Shown: positions 18,139-26,740, numbered from the stretch's first letter. The stretch is DNA of 64,000 bases from Campylobacter avium LMG 24591 (GCF_002238335.1 NZ_CP022347.1:434001-498000), one strand, 5' to 3'. Notes: generated from the sequence alone by a model not told the origin. Numbers and translations are program-made.

Positions 18139-18894
18139 ATGAGAGTTTTTATCATAAATTTAGCTAGGTCAGCGGATAGAAAAGAAGCTATGCAAAAAAG
18201 AATAAATGAGCTTTATTTAAAGGATAAAACCTTAAAATCTAAGCTAAGTTTTGAATTTTTTGAAGCTATTGACGGAAAAAATGAAGCAAATTTAAAAGCT
18301 TTTGATGAGTATATAGATGATAAAAAAGCAAATTTGCTAAGGGGGGGGGCGTTAAGTTCTAGTGAAAAAGCGTGCTTTGCTTCTCATTTGATGCTTTGGA
18401 AAAAATGCATAGAGCTTGATGAAAGCATCATTATACTAGAAGATGATGTGATTTTTAAAAATGAATTTTTAGAATTTATAGATGAGTTTATAAATTCTCC
18501 TTATGATTTTGTGCGTTTAATGGCTTTAAAAAAGCTTAAGGGCGTGATTTATCTAAACGAACATCATATATTGACAACCAGAAGAGCTAGTGGCACTCAA
18601 GGTTATCTTTTAAGACCAGCGGCTGCGATTAAATTTTTAAAAAAAGCTAAATTTTTTTATCCTTTAGATGATTATATGGATAAATTTTTTCTACACGATG
18701 TTTTTATAATTGTCTTCAAGCCTTATCTTATATCAATGCATTTTGAACAAAGCACCATAAATATGGGAAAAAAATCAGCTATTATAAATACTCATAGAGA
18801 AATTATGAGGTTTGTGTATAGAGTAATAAGCTTTTTATATATCATTTTCAATCGTAAAAAGATAAAAGAGCTTAAAAATTTGGCTAAGAATTAA
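18139..18894 (+). CDS. Family 25 (LOS/LPS-type) glycosyltransferase, phase variable
   Basis: A 251-residue GT25 enzyme: MRVFIINLARSADRKEAM at the start, FEFFEAIDGKNE, SEKACFASHLMLWKKCIELDESIIILEDDVIF (acceptor/DxD region), and ASGTQGYLLRPAAAIKFLKKA. Members add galactose or glucose to lipo-oligosaccharide in Haemophilus, Neisseria and Campylobacter. A G9 tract at 18341-18349 (residues 68-71) keeps the frame open in this sequence; gain or loss of one G leads to a stop within a few codons. It ends with an 11-base overlap of the convergent hemD. Location beside an amino-acid transporter rather than an LOS locus is odd. Confidence 0.85.
   Translation: MRVFIINLARSADRKEAMQKRINELYLKDKTLKSKLSFEFFEAIDGKNEANLKAFDEYIDDKKANLLRGGALSSSEKACFASHLMLWKKCIELDESIIILEDDVIFKNEFLEFIDEFINSPYDFVRLMALKKLKGVIYLNEHHILTTRRASGTQGYLLRPAAAIKFLKKAKFFYPLDDYMDKFFLHDVFIIVFKPYLISMHFEQSTINMGKKSAIINTHREIMRFVYRVISFLYIIFNRKKIKELKNLAKN
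18341..18349 (+). repeat. G9 homopolymer (phase-variation tract)
   Basis: Nine consecutive G inside the GT25 coding sequence. With nine the frame reads cta agg ggg ggg gcg tta. With eight it reads cgt TAA, with ten it reads ggc gtt aag ttc TAG, so both single-base slips truncate the enzyme at about 72-76 residues. This is the standard Campylobacter slipped-strand switch; ON here. Confidence 0.93.
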
Positions 18895-19525
18895 TTTTTT
18901 CAAGTTTTCTTGCAAGTTTTACGCATTCTTTTATATTGGCTTTTTTGCTTATAAATATGTTTTTAAATTCTTTTAATCTTAAAGCAGTGCTGGAGCCTAT
19001 AGCTACTATCTTATCATCATCTTTTATCTCATAGTATTTTAAAAAAGTATCGGCTAGATCAAAGGAAGTAAAGATAAAAATACAAGGTCTTACAAGGTTT
19101 TTAATCCTATGTTTTTTATAAACATTTTCATAGGCTATTATTTCTTTTATATTTAAATTTTTTGCCTTCTTTGCTAAGTCAAAGGATACTTTTTTAGCTC
19201 TTAGATAAAGAATTTTTTTATCTTTTAGCTCATTTTGAAACTCATTTAGTAAGTCTTTCATATAGGCTTTTTTAGGAGTTTTTACATTTTTAAAAGCTAA
19301 TTTTTTAAAATCTTGTGCACTTTCCTTGCTAAGTGTTAAAATTTGCATTTTTAAATTTAACTCGCATTCACTTTTAAGCAAGGATTTAAGTGCGTTTTTA
19401 GAGCTTGTTATAAGGGTATCAAAGTCCTTTAAATTCACCTTTATTTTGTTAAGCTTTATCTTAGAAAGGCAGATATTTTCTACACCCTTAAAATTATGAG
19501 CCTTCGCTGATATTAGATAAATCAT
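18884..19525 (-). CDS. hemD: Uroporphyrinogen-III synthase
   Basis: A 213-residue protein of the poorly conserved HemD family, closing and inverting ring D of hydroxymethylbilane. Supporting segments are DTLITSSKNALKSL, KILYLRAKKVSFDLAKKA, IIAYENVYKKH, IFIFTSFDLADTFLKYY and KIVAIGSSTALRLKEF, which match the two-lobe HemD pattern. Its start lies 32 bases inside the preceding gene, so the two are coupled. Convergent with the GT25 gene. Confidence 0.85.
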   Translation of the reverse strand: MIYLISAKAHNFKGVENICLSKIKLNKIKVNLKDFDTLITSSKNALKSLLKSECELNLKMQILTLSKESAQDFKKLAFKNVKTPKKAYMKDLLNEFQNELKDKKILYLRAKKVSFDLAKKAKNLNIKEIIAYENVYKKHRIKNLVRPCIFIFTSFDLADTFLKYYEIKDDDKIVAIGSSTALRLKEFKNIFISKKANIKECVKLARKLEKINS

Positions 19526-19805
19526 CTTTTACGCTTTTTACCTTATCTTGCATACTCTTTTTTCTGCCCTTGTAGCAGTCAAATTTAGCCACTATGTAAA
19601 ATCTTTGTGCGTCTATGCTTTTGCTTGCTAGTCTTAAAATTTTTGTAGCCTTTTTCATATTTTTACATTCTACGCAAGTTCCCATAGGATTTAGCTCGTA
19701 TTTTATACCCCTTTTATCAAAGGCTTGTAATATAGCTTTTACCTCTTTAGATTTTGACAGACTTCCACTTATGCTAAATACGCAAAGCTCCATTATAACA
19801 CTCAT
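19494..19805 (-). CDS. MTH1187/YqgV-type thiamine-binding-like protein
   Basis: A 103-residue small ferredoxin-like fold protein. MSVIMELCVFSIS, GIKYELNPMGTCVE and FYIVAKFDCYKGRKKSMQDKVKSV correspond to the conserved segments of the MTH1187/YkoF-like (former DUF77) family, some members of which bind thiamine or its pyrimidine. No thiamine genes or riboswitch are near. It overlaps gph upstream by four bases and hemD downstream by 32, so it is the middle gene of gph-this-hemD. Family identity is moderately sure; ligand is not. Confidence 0.65.
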   Translation of the reverse strand: MSVIMELCVFSISGSLSKSKEVKAILQAFDKRGIKYELNPMGTCVECKNMKKATKILRLASKSIDAQRFYIVAKFDCYKGRKKSMQDKVKSVKDDLSNISEGS

Positions 19806-20443
19806 TTTGCCTCCAAATTCTTTATATGTAAAACAGCTTCTAAGACATTTTTAGCTATGAAAACCCCGCTTTTTGCAAGCTCTTCTTTGCTCTCATACAT
19901 AGGCTCAACGGCTACGCATTTTATATTAGCATTTTTAGCCGCTTTTGCGTCTATGCTTGTATCGCCTACTAAGTAAGCATTTTCTTTTTCTTGCTTAAGC
20001 GTTTCTAAAGCTTTATTTATAGGTTCTGCGTCAGGTTTAGCCTTGCTTACATCATCCTTAGTTATTATAGTGCCGAAAAAATCAAAAATTCCTAAGTGTT
20101 TTAGCAGTTTTGCCGTAAAAAATCCTCCCTTATTTGTAACTACGCCCAGCTTAGCAAAGCTTTTTGCCTCGCTTAGTGCCTCTTTTACAAGCGGCAAAAG
20201 AAAGCTTTGCTCTAGATAAACCTTTTCATATTGTTTTTTATATGAGCTTATGTATTTATCCACATCATCAACGGCACAGGCTTTAAAAATTTCATCCAGG
20301 CTAATGCCTATTAAAGCTTTTATCTTTTTTTTATCGTAGTTTTTGTTTTTGTTATCTAAAAAAGCAAAGTTAAAAGAATTTAGTATGGCTTTGGTTGAAT
20401 CTATTAAAGTGCCATCTAAATCAAAAAGTATGGTGGTTTGCAT
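19802..20443 (-). CDS. HAD-family phosphoglycolate phosphatase-like hydrolase
   Basis: A 213-residue HAD hydrolase with all four motifs: ILFDLDGTLIDST (nucleophile Asp), GVVTNKGG, Lys in VSKAKPDAEPI, and VGDTSIDAKAAKNA. The helical cap inserted after motif I is the Gph type. Likely removes phosphate from 2-phosphoglycolate or a related sugar phosphate; Cj1233 is similar. First gene of the gph-thiamine-binding-hemD group, starting just downstream of the tRNA gene on the same strand. Confidence 0.85.
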   Translation of the reverse strand: MQTTILFDLDGTLIDSTKAILNSFNFAFLDNKNKNYDKKKIKALIGISLDEIFKACAVDDVDKYISSYKKQYEKVYLEQSFLLPLVKEALSEAKSFAKLGVVTNKGGFFTAKLLKHLGIFDFFGTIITKDDVSKAKPDAEPINKALETLKQEKENAYLVGDTSIDAKAAKNANIKCVAVEPMYESKEELAKSGVFIAKNVLEAVLHIKNLEAK

Positions 20444-20474
20444 TTGGGAAGCCTTTGAGTTGGAAGCTAAAAAG

Positions 20475-20551
20475 TGGTGGATTTGGCAGGACTCGAACCT
20501 GCGACCAACCGGTTATGAGCCGGTTGCTCTAACCAACTGAGCTACAAATCC
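20475..20551 (-). tRNA. tRNA with CAU anticodon (elongator Met or Ile2)
   Basis: A complete 77-base cloverleaf on the minus strand including encoded CCA: acceptor GGATTTG/CAAATCC, D-arm GCTC...GAGC, anticodon arm ACCGG-CTCATAA-CCGGT, variable loop TGGTC and T-arm GCAGG-TTCGAGT-CCTGC. The anticodon is CAT. It is not initiator tRNA because position 1 pairs with 72. It resembles both elongator tRNA-Met and the lysidine-modified tRNA-Ile2 (its anticodon stem GGCTCATAACC is close to Ile2 of Firmicutes from memory), so the amino acid is left open. Confidence 0.93.
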
Positions 20552-20567
20552 AGCTAACAAAGACGAG

Positions 20568-20573
20568 ATTATA
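20568..20573 (-). promoter_or_regulatory. -10 element of the CAU tRNA
   Basis: On the minus strand this reads TATAAT, inside the run tatataat, ending 17 bases before the tRNA 5' end, a suitable distance for a stable-RNA promoter with a short leader. It lies in the short gap between rodA and the tRNA. Confidence 0.6.
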
Positions 20574-20586
20574 TATACTTTTTCCT

Positions 20587-21690
20587 TTAAAGTATCTTAA
20601 TAACTTCTTTCACCGAAAAATATCTAAATGTGATTAAATTTTGCAAAATTCCAAAAAAAATCATAAAGGTAGCAAAAGAGCTTCCCCCATGACTAAAAAA
20701 GGGCAAAGGAACACCAACAACAGGTGCTAAGTCGATATTCATAGAGACATTTACTCCAACATAAATGAAGATAAAAAGTGCCACACAGTTTGTAACAACC
20801 CTTGCAAAATAATCATCCTTAAGCTTTTTATTTAAACTTAAAAGATGAAAGATTAAAAGCATATAAAGGGCAAGAACAAAGGCTCCGCCAACAAAGCCAA
20901 ATCTTTCAACCGTGTAAGCAAAGATAAAATCACTTGTTGAGATAGGCAGGAATTTAAAATGCGTTTGCGTGGCTTCTTCTATGTTTTTGCCGCTTAAGCC
21001 TCCGTTGCCTATGGCTATGATTGATTGTTGCACTTGATAGCTTGGTTCTTCGCTTAAGAAATCATGAATTCTTTGCTTTTGATAGGGTTTTAAAAAATGC
21101 GTGTAGATTATCGGCGAGCTAAGTCCTATTATCAAAAAAATGCTTAGCCAAATTTTATAATTTACCCCTATTATAAAAAGCGTACCAAAGCCTACTATAA
21201 GCAAGATTGTGGCTGTTCCTAAGTCAGGCTCAGCAGCTATTAAAAAGAAAGGTAGCAATATATAAAATGATAATTCTAGGAATTTTTTTAGCTTATAACC
21301 GCCTTTTGGTGGGGGATTTCTGTAGATTAAATACGCAAGCATAAGGATAAATGAGGGTTTAAAAAGCTCTGATGGCTGTATGGTAAAGTGAGTAAATGGC
21401 ACTTCAAGCCACCTTTTTGCGCCAAGTCTTTCTACTCCAAAAACATCCACGCTTAAAAGCAAGATTATATTTATCCAATACACCACAGGTATAAGCCAGG
21501 CTAGCTTTCTAATCGGCAGTATAAAGCATATAAAAAAGGCCAAAAGTCCAACTATAGTATAAACAAGTTGTTTTTCAGCTAGGAAAATTGAAGCTTCATA
21601 GACTAAAACAAAGGACACGGATATTATAGGTATTATTAAAAAAACTTGCACAAAGTCAAAATGCGTAAACATTCTTCTATCAAATTTCAA
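20587..21690 (-). CDS. rodA: Rod-shape-determining SEDS glycosyltransferase RodA
   Basis: A 367-residue membrane protein with about ten helices. Family signatures are RWLEVPFTHFTIQPSELFKPSFILMLAY, AAEPDLGTATILLIVG (the catalytic Asp in DLGT), and VVGVPLPFFSHGGSSFATFMI. RodA polymerises glycan strands during side-wall growth with PBP2. It diverges from the RluA-family gene across 79 bases, matching the C. jejuni mrdB (Cj1282) neighbourhood. Confidence 0.93.
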   Translation of the reverse strand: MKFDRRMFTHFDFVQVFLIIPIISVSFVLVYEASIFLAEKQLVYTIVGLLAFFICFILPIRKLAWLIPVVYWINIILLLSVDVFGVERLGAKRWLEVPFTHFTIQPSELFKPSFILMLAYLIYRNPPPKGGYKLKKFLELSFYILLPFFLIAAEPDLGTATILLIVGFGTLFIIGVNYKIWLSIFLIIGLSSPIIYTHFLKPYQKQRIHDFLSEEPSYQVQQSIIAIGNGGLSGKNIEEATQTHFKFLPISTSDFIFAYTVERFGFVGGAFVLALYMLLIFHLLSLNKKLKDDYFARVVTNCVALFIFIYVGVNVSMNIDLAPVVGVPLPFFSHGGSSFATFMIFFGILQNLITFRYFSVKEVIKIL

Positions 21691-21769
21691 GGTTCGTCCT
21701 AAAGAAAATAAATAAATTTTGATATTATATATTAATTAAATATAAATTTCGTTAGAAAATAGGGCTAAA

Positions 21770-22738
21770 ATGCAAAAATACATAGCAGATGAGCAAAGCA
21801 GAGTGGATGTTTTTTTAAGCAAAAAGTTGAAAATTAGTAGAAATCAAATTGAAAGCTTGATTAAAGAACAAGGAATTTTGATAAATGATATCTTGCACAA
21901 AAAAACATCTTTTAAGCTCAAGCCAAATGATGTTATAAAGCTTAAATTTCCGGAGAAAAAAGAGCTAAATCAAAGCTTTGATGTGGATTTTGATGTTGAA
22001 ATTTTATATGAGGATGAGGATATTTTGGTTTTAAATAAGCCGCCAAATTTAGTGGTTCACGGGGCTGATACGGTTAGGGAGGCTACTTTGGTTGATTTTT
22101 TGCTTCAAAAAAACTACTCCTTATCAAATTTAAATGGAGAGCTAAGAGCTGGACTTTTGCACAGGCTTGATAAAGGCACTAGTGGGGCTATTGTTATAGC
22201 CAAAAATAACGAGGCCCATAATTTTTTAGCAAAGCAACTTTTGGATAAGAGCATGGGTAGATTTTATCTAGCATTAATTGATTTGCCACTAAAAGATGAT
22301 AAAATGATAGTAGATAAGGCTTTGCTCAGATCAAATTCAAATAGACTTAAAAAAACAGTTCCAAAAGAAGGATTAAGCTTAAAAGGTGCTAAAGAGGCCA
22401 AATCAGCCTTTGTGAATTTGCTTAGTGAAAATGGCGTAAATTTAATAGCCGCAAAGCTTTTTACCGGTCGCACACATCAAATAAGAGCTCATTTAGAAAG
22501 CCTAAATCGCCACATTTTAGGCGATGCTTTGTATGGTTATAAACAAGAAAGCTTTAAAAGAGTGATGTTGCACGCGTATTTTGTGTATTTTATACATCCA
22601 AAAAGCGGCGAAAAACTCTTTGTAAAAGCTCCTTTATTTGATGATTTTAACCAAATTTTAATGAACTTTGACAAAGGAATTTTAGATGAAAAACTTTCTC
22701 TTTCTTACATATGCTCTAGTTTTGACAGTTTTATTTAA
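21770..22738 (+). CDS. RluA-family 23S rRNA pseudouridine synthase
   Basis: A 322-residue protein with an N-terminal S4 RNA-binding domain (residues 8-65, RVDVFLSKKLKISRNQIESLI) and the RluA catalytic core: ILYEDEDILVLNKPPNLVVH, the catalytic aspartate motif HRLDKGTSGAIVIAKN, and KLFTGRTHQIRAHLESLNRHILGD. Probably RluD- or RluC-like; the exact uridines cannot be told. Its last 53 bases overlap the start of flpA in another frame, so the two are linked in expression. Confidence 0.9.
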   Translation: MQKYIADEQSRVDVFLSKKLKISRNQIESLIKEQGILINDILHKKTSFKLKPNDVIKLKFPEKKELNQSFDVDFDVEILYEDEDILVLNKPPNLVVHGADTVREATLVDFLLQKNYSLSNLNGELRAGLLHRLDKGTSGAIVIAKNNEAHNFLAKQLLDKSMGRFYLALIDLPLKDDKMIVDKALLRSNSNRLKKTVPKEGLSLKGAKEAKSAFVNLLSENGVNLIAAKLFTGRTHQIRAHLESLNRHILGDALYGYKQESFKRVMLHAYFVYFIHPKSGEKLFVKAPLFDDFNQILMNFDKGILDEKLSLSYICSSFDSFI

Positions 22739-23897
22739 CGCTTGTGCTGCTATTAATACGCAAAAACAAACGGTTGTAAATGAGAATTTGCCGGTGATTA
22801 ATGAGCTTAAGCACATAAGTTCTATAAATTCTGTTGCCTTTGAGTGGAAAAGCTTGTATAACGAAGACATAGAGGGCTTTTATCTTTATAGAGGCGGCGA
22901 ACAAGATACAAATTTAGAGCTTATAGCCACTATAAAAAATAAATACAAGACACATTTTGTTGACACAAATTTAGAGCCAAACACGAAGTATTATTACGCT
23001 ATGAAAAGCTTTAATAAAGAGGGGCACATATCAAAGGAAGGCGTTGTTGTGGAGGCTAAAACATCTGCACGCATAGTGTCTTTGCCTTTCGTTCAGGCCT
23101 TAAGTGGCTTGCCAAATAAAATCAAGCTTATATGGCGTCCGCACCCTGATTTAAGAGTGCATTCTTATGTTATAGAAAGGGCTGATAATATGGCTGAATT
23201 TAAATATTTAGCCGAGGTTAAAAACAGACTAAGTGCTGAATACATAGATGAGAATTTAAAGCCAAATCAAAATTTTCAGTATAGAATTTTTGCTAAAACC
23301 TTTGATGGTGTGTATTCTGAATCAAGTGAGATAGTAAATTCTACAACAAAAGATTTACCACCCCAGGTTCACATAAGCTCAGTTAGCGATTCCTTGCCTA
23401 ATGTGATAAGAATTACTTGGGATAATCCTGAATTTAAGGATTTAGCTTATTATAAAATTTATGCAAGAAGCTCTATTTTGCCATTTACCAACATAGCAAA
23501 GACAAACAACCTATACTACGAGGATGTAATAAATGAAGTTGGCAAAAGTAAAGAATACAAAGTAACCATAGTCGATAAAGACGGGCTTGAAAGTCCTATG
23601 CCAAGCGATGCTGTAAGAGGAAGTACGCTTAGCGCTCCTGCTGCACCTAGCATAGTTGCAAGCTCTTTTACGGGCTCAGCTTTTGTGCTTTCTTGGGTGG
23701 ATAATGATGATAGAGCTAGAAGCTATGTTATAAAACGATACGGTGGCGTGGGAGATGTTGAATTTAAGGATATAAGAGATAAAAGTTTTACGGACACCAC
23801 TATAACTGTAGGGCAAAACTACAGATACGAAGTTATAGCCATAGATGAGTTTAATATAGCCTCACAGCCTTCAAAGCCTGTGTCTATATCTAGGTAA
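22686..23897 (+). CDS. flpA: FlpA, fibronectin type III domain surface lipoprotein/adhesin
   Basis: A 403-residue lipoprotein (signal FLFLTYALVLTVLFNAC, lipobox FNAC). The mature part consists of consecutive fibronectin type III-like repeats, at roughly residues 35-125, 128-222, 224-316 and 318-402, each with the conserved Trp/Tyr pattern (for example KIKLIWRPHPDLRVHSYVIE, VIRITWDNPEFKDLAYYKIY, FVLSWVDNDDRARSYVIKRY). In C. jejuni FlpA binds host fibronectin, and the WRPHPD stretch in the second repeat is, from memory, the mapped binding site; it is kept here. It sits between the RluA-family gene and trmB as in C. jejuni (Cj1280c-Cj1278c). Confidence 0.9.
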   Translation: MKNFLFLTYALVLTVLFNACAAINTQKQTVVNENLPVINELKHISSINSVAFEWKSLYNEDIEGFYLYRGGEQDTNLELIATIKNKYKTHFVDTNLEPNTKYYYAMKSFNKEGHISKEGVVVEAKTSARIVSLPFVQALSGLPNKIKLIWRPHPDLRVHSYVIERADNMAEFKYLAEVKNRLSAEYIDENLKPNQNFQYRIFAKTFDGVYSESSEIVNSTTKDLPPQVHISSVSDSLPNVIRITWDNPEFKDLAYYKIYARSSILPFTNIAKTNNLYYEDVINEVGKSKEYKVTIVDKDGLESPMPSDAVRGSTLSAPAAPSIVASSFTGSAFVLSWVDNDDRARSYVIKRYGGVGDVEFKDIRDKSFTDTTITVGQNYRYEVIAIDEFNIASQPSKPVSISR

Positions 23898-23900
23898 AAA

Positions 23901-25070
23901 ATGCCAAATTTTAAGTGTAAAAAGATAAAGGATTTAAACTTACCTTACAAGCTGGATAAGCTTGAGTTTAAGTGGCTTTGTAAAAATGAGCACTCATCCT
24001 TGCTTTATACTAGCTTTGAAGGGGAGAATTTTTTTGTGCAAATTTTGCCGAAAGATAATGCCTTTTTGATTAAATCTCATAAAGACACTAGACTTTCAAA
24101 GATAGGCTATATACAAAAGGCTTTGCTGCACTTTAAAGAAGCCTTTTGCGAAGAGGTTTTTAACGAGGCAAATGCTGTAAAAAAAACTAGGCTTTTGCAA
24201 AAAAGTCCTCATATAGAAGATAAGATAGAAAATTTCATAAAAAATTATAATAGCTTAAAAGACCCTCTCATAGAAATAGGCTTTGGCTCTGGAAGACATC
24301 TTTTATATCAAGCACAAAAAGAGCAAGATAAAAGTGTAATAGGCATAGAAATTTACACAAAAACCATAGAGCAGGTTGCAAAACTAGCTTCTAGTAAAAA
24401 TTTAAACAATGTCCTTTTGCTAAAAGCTGACGCTAGAGTACTTTTTTCAAAGCTTCCTTCAAATTCTGTAACTAAAATTTTTCTTCATTTTCCCGTGCCT
24501 TGGGATAAACAGCCACACAGACGCATAATCAGCAAGGATTTTGCCCTAGAATGCCTTAGAATTTTAAAAAAGGATGGTGTTTTTGAGCTAAGAACTGATA
24601 GTAAGGAGTATTTTGACTTTTCCTTAGAAATTTTAAAGGAAAGTTTTAAGGATTTAGAGGTATGCAAAAACGAGGACATAGCCATAAAAAGTAAGTATGA
24701 GGACAGATGGCTAAGAAAAGAAAAAGACATTTACACCATAAGAGCCATTTGCAATGAGCAAAGCAAAGAGCTTGTGCAAGAGGAATTTGAGATTTCAAAC
24801 CTTTCTTTTTCTAAGGAAAAACTTTGTGAGCTAGCTAAGAATTTCACTAGGCTTAAATTTAAGGGAGAGGATTTTTTTATCTCCTTGCAAGAGCTTTTTA
24901 AGGCTGAGGATTTTTTGGTTTTAAAGCTTGATTTTGGTAGTTTTAACAAGCCTCAACACTCTTTTTTAAAGCTAGGGCAAAGTTGTGAGTTTTTATTTTC
25001 CAAGCCTCTTTTTACAAAGGAGAATTTAAGGGCTTTAAAAAAGCTAGAAAGTATCCTTAAGTCTTTTTAA
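23901..25070 (+). CDS. trmB: tRNA (guanine-N7)-methyltransferase
   Basis: Forms m7G46 in tRNA. The SAM motif LIEIGFGSGRHLLYQA, ADARVLFSKLPSNSVTKIFLHFPVPWDKQPHRRI (substrate/catalytic region) and FELRTDSKEYFDF are characteristic. At 389 residues it has long N- and C-terminal extensions compared with the 200-240 residue enteric enzyme, as usual in Campylobacter. It starts three bases after flpA and its end overlaps convergent dsbD by 27 bases. Confidence 0.93.
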   Translation: MPNFKCKKIKDLNLPYKLDKLEFKWLCKNEHSSLLYTSFEGENFFVQILPKDNAFLIKSHKDTRLSKIGYIQKALLHFKEAFCEEVFNEANAVKKTRLLQKSPHIEDKIENFIKNYNSLKDPLIEIGFGSGRHLLYQAQKEQDKSVIGIEIYTKTIEQVAKLASSKNLNNVLLLKADARVLFSKLPSNSVTKIFLHFPVPWDKQPHRRIISKDFALECLRILKKDGVFELRTDSKEYFDFSLEILKESFKDLEVCKNEDIAIKSKYEDRWLRKEKDIYTIRAICNEQSKELVQEEFEISNLSFSKEKLCELAKNFTRLKFKGEDFFISLQELFKAEDFLVLKLDFGSFNKPQHSFLKLGQSCEFLFSKPLFTKENLRALKKLESILKSF

Positions 25071-26696
25071 AAGATCCTTTGCGCTTATGTAGCCAACTAT
25101 TTCAAGCTTTTTTTCTCCTTCTTTAAAGAAAAGCAAAACAGGGGGAGCAAAGACTGAAAATTCTTTCATTATATCCCTGTTTTGCTCTGTATCCTCGCTT
25201 AAATCAATCTTAACAAGCTTATATTCTTTTAAAAGCTCTTTTAATTCTTTATCCTTAAAGGTTGTATTGTCTAAAAGCTTACAATTTACGCACCAAGAAG
25301 CTGTAAAATCAAGCATAACAGGAGCTTTAGAACTAGCTAAAATTTCCTTTATCTCAGCTAGTGAATTTGCGTAGGTAAAAAGACTTTCGCTCTTAGTTTT
25401 AAGCTCATCCTTGTAAAATAAAAGCTCAAAGCCCCTAAAAAAAAGGCTTGCTGCTAGAAATAAAACCAGTATCAAGAAAGCCTTAAAAACTTTATCAAGC
25501 TTATTTTTAACCCTGTCAAAAAGCCCTATAAAGCTCACAAAAAAGGCAGTTAAGATAGAGTAGGCTAAAAGGGCGTAAGCCTCATTTATAAATCTTGATA
25601 CAAGATAAAGCGCCATATAAAGCATTAAAAAGCCAAAAAAGATATTTATCTTTTTTATGAGAGCTGAATTTTTTAAAAAGCCAAAGCCAAAGCCAAGCAA
25701 AAGTAAAGGCAACCCCATACCAAAGCCAAGTGCAAAAAGGGCAAGGCCTCCAAGTAAAATATCTGCGGTGTTTGCTATGTATAAAAGTGCAGCAGCTAAG
25801 GGAGCTATCATACAAGCACTTAAAACAAATACCGATAAAAAGCCCATAATGACCACCGCCATAAAGCTTCCACCCCTTGTTTTTTGACTTATGAAACTTT
25901 GCATTTTGCTTGGCAAAGAAAGCGAAAAAAGCCCAAAGCAAGATAGGGCTAAAAGCACAAAAATAAGGGCAAGGCATATCACAACTAGAGGTTTTTGTAA
26001 AAATACTTGTAAGCTAAAACCTAAGATACTTGTTAAAATTCCAAGCAAAGCATAGGCTAAAGCCATAGAAAAAACATAACTAAAAGAGAGTAAAAAGGCT
26101 CTTTTTTTGCTCTTGTTTTTATCTGCTATGATTATGGATGAAAGTATGGGTATCATAGGTAAGGAACAAGGACTTAGACAAAGCAAAAGCCCCGCTAGAA
26201 AAAAACTAAGGACTATTAAAAAGAAATTTTTATCCTTGCTAAAAAATGAATTTTCATAGCTTTTAGCTTCTTTTTTTAAGCTTTGTATCTTGTAAATTTC
26301 ATCATCAAGGCTTAAATTATAACTTTTTGTAAGAGGTCTGTAACAGTACCCACTTAAAGAACAGCCCTGATAAGAAATTTTAAGCTTAAGGTCTTTTATG
26401 CCTTTAAATTCATTGTCTATTAAAAGTTTTGATATGTATATGTTAAGCATTTTATAATATCTATGCTCGTTTTTTTCAAAGACAGAGGCTGGAAAATTTA
26501 AAAGCTCTGTTATATCCTCGCCATTTAAAACTACTTTTATAGAATTTTGATAGATGTAAATATCATCGGCTATATTAAACTCAGCATACACCCCGCTTTC
26601 ATCGCTGCTTAAATTTAGCTTAAAAGCCTCGTCTATGCTTAAGGTGTTTGCAAAGATTGTTGTAAAAAGAAACAAAAAAGTTACTATAAGACGCAT
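25044..26696 (-). CDS. dsbD: Thiol:disulfide interchange protein DsbD
   Basis: A 550-residue transmembrane reductant carrier. Signal peptide (residues 1-16), periplasmic alpha domain with its cysteine pair in YQGCSLSGYCYRPL, an eight-helix centre with LLCLSPCSLPMIPILS and a second redox Cys (VLSACMIAPLAAALL), and a C-terminal thioredoxin domain (LDFTASWCVNCKLLDNTTF). It passes electrons from thioredoxin to periplasmic thiols, for example in cytochrome c assembly, relevant to the haem proteins encoded nearby. Matches Cj0603c and diverges from ppk2 as in C. jejuni. Confidence 0.94.
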   Translation of the reverse strand: MRLIVTFLFLFTTIFANTLSIDEAFKLNLSSDESGVYAEFNIADDIYIYQNSIKVVLNGEDITELLNFPASVFEKNEHRYYKMLNIYISKLLIDNEFKGIKDLKLKISYQGCSLSGYCYRPLTKSYNLSLDDEIYKIQSLKKEAKSYENSFFSKDKNFFLIVLSFFLAGLLLCLSPCSLPMIPILSSIIIADKNKSKKRAFLLSFSYVFSMALAYALLGILTSILGFSLQVFLQKPLVVICLALIFVLLALSCFGLFSLSLPSKMQSFISQKTRGGSFMAVVIMGFLSVFVLSACMIAPLAAALLYIANTADILLGGLALFALGFGMGLPLLLLGFGFGFLKNSALIKKINIFFGFLMLYMALYLVSRFINEAYALLAYSILTAFFVSFIGLFDRVKNKLDKVFKAFLILVLFLAASLFFRGFELLFYKDELKTKSESLFTYANSLAEIKEILASSKAPVMLDFTASWCVNCKLLDNTTFKDKELKELLKEYKLVKIDLSEDTEQNRDIMKEFSVFAPPVLLFFKEGEKKLEIVGYISAKDLLKRLKDTF

Positions 26697-26740
26697 AAAT
26701 TTAATTATCCCGGGTGATTTTAACTAGATTATAAAATCTT

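Noticed and set aside
20343-20540. 65-codon plus-strand frame running through the tRNA region
   Set aside because: It reads the complement of the tRNA and the gph start; such phantom proteins are well-known artefacts of tRNA genes.
25582-25977. 131-codon minus-strand frame inside dsbD
   Set aside because: It lies wholly in another frame of a well-supported gene and has a Trp/Phe/Cys composition typical of a frame-shifted membrane protein.
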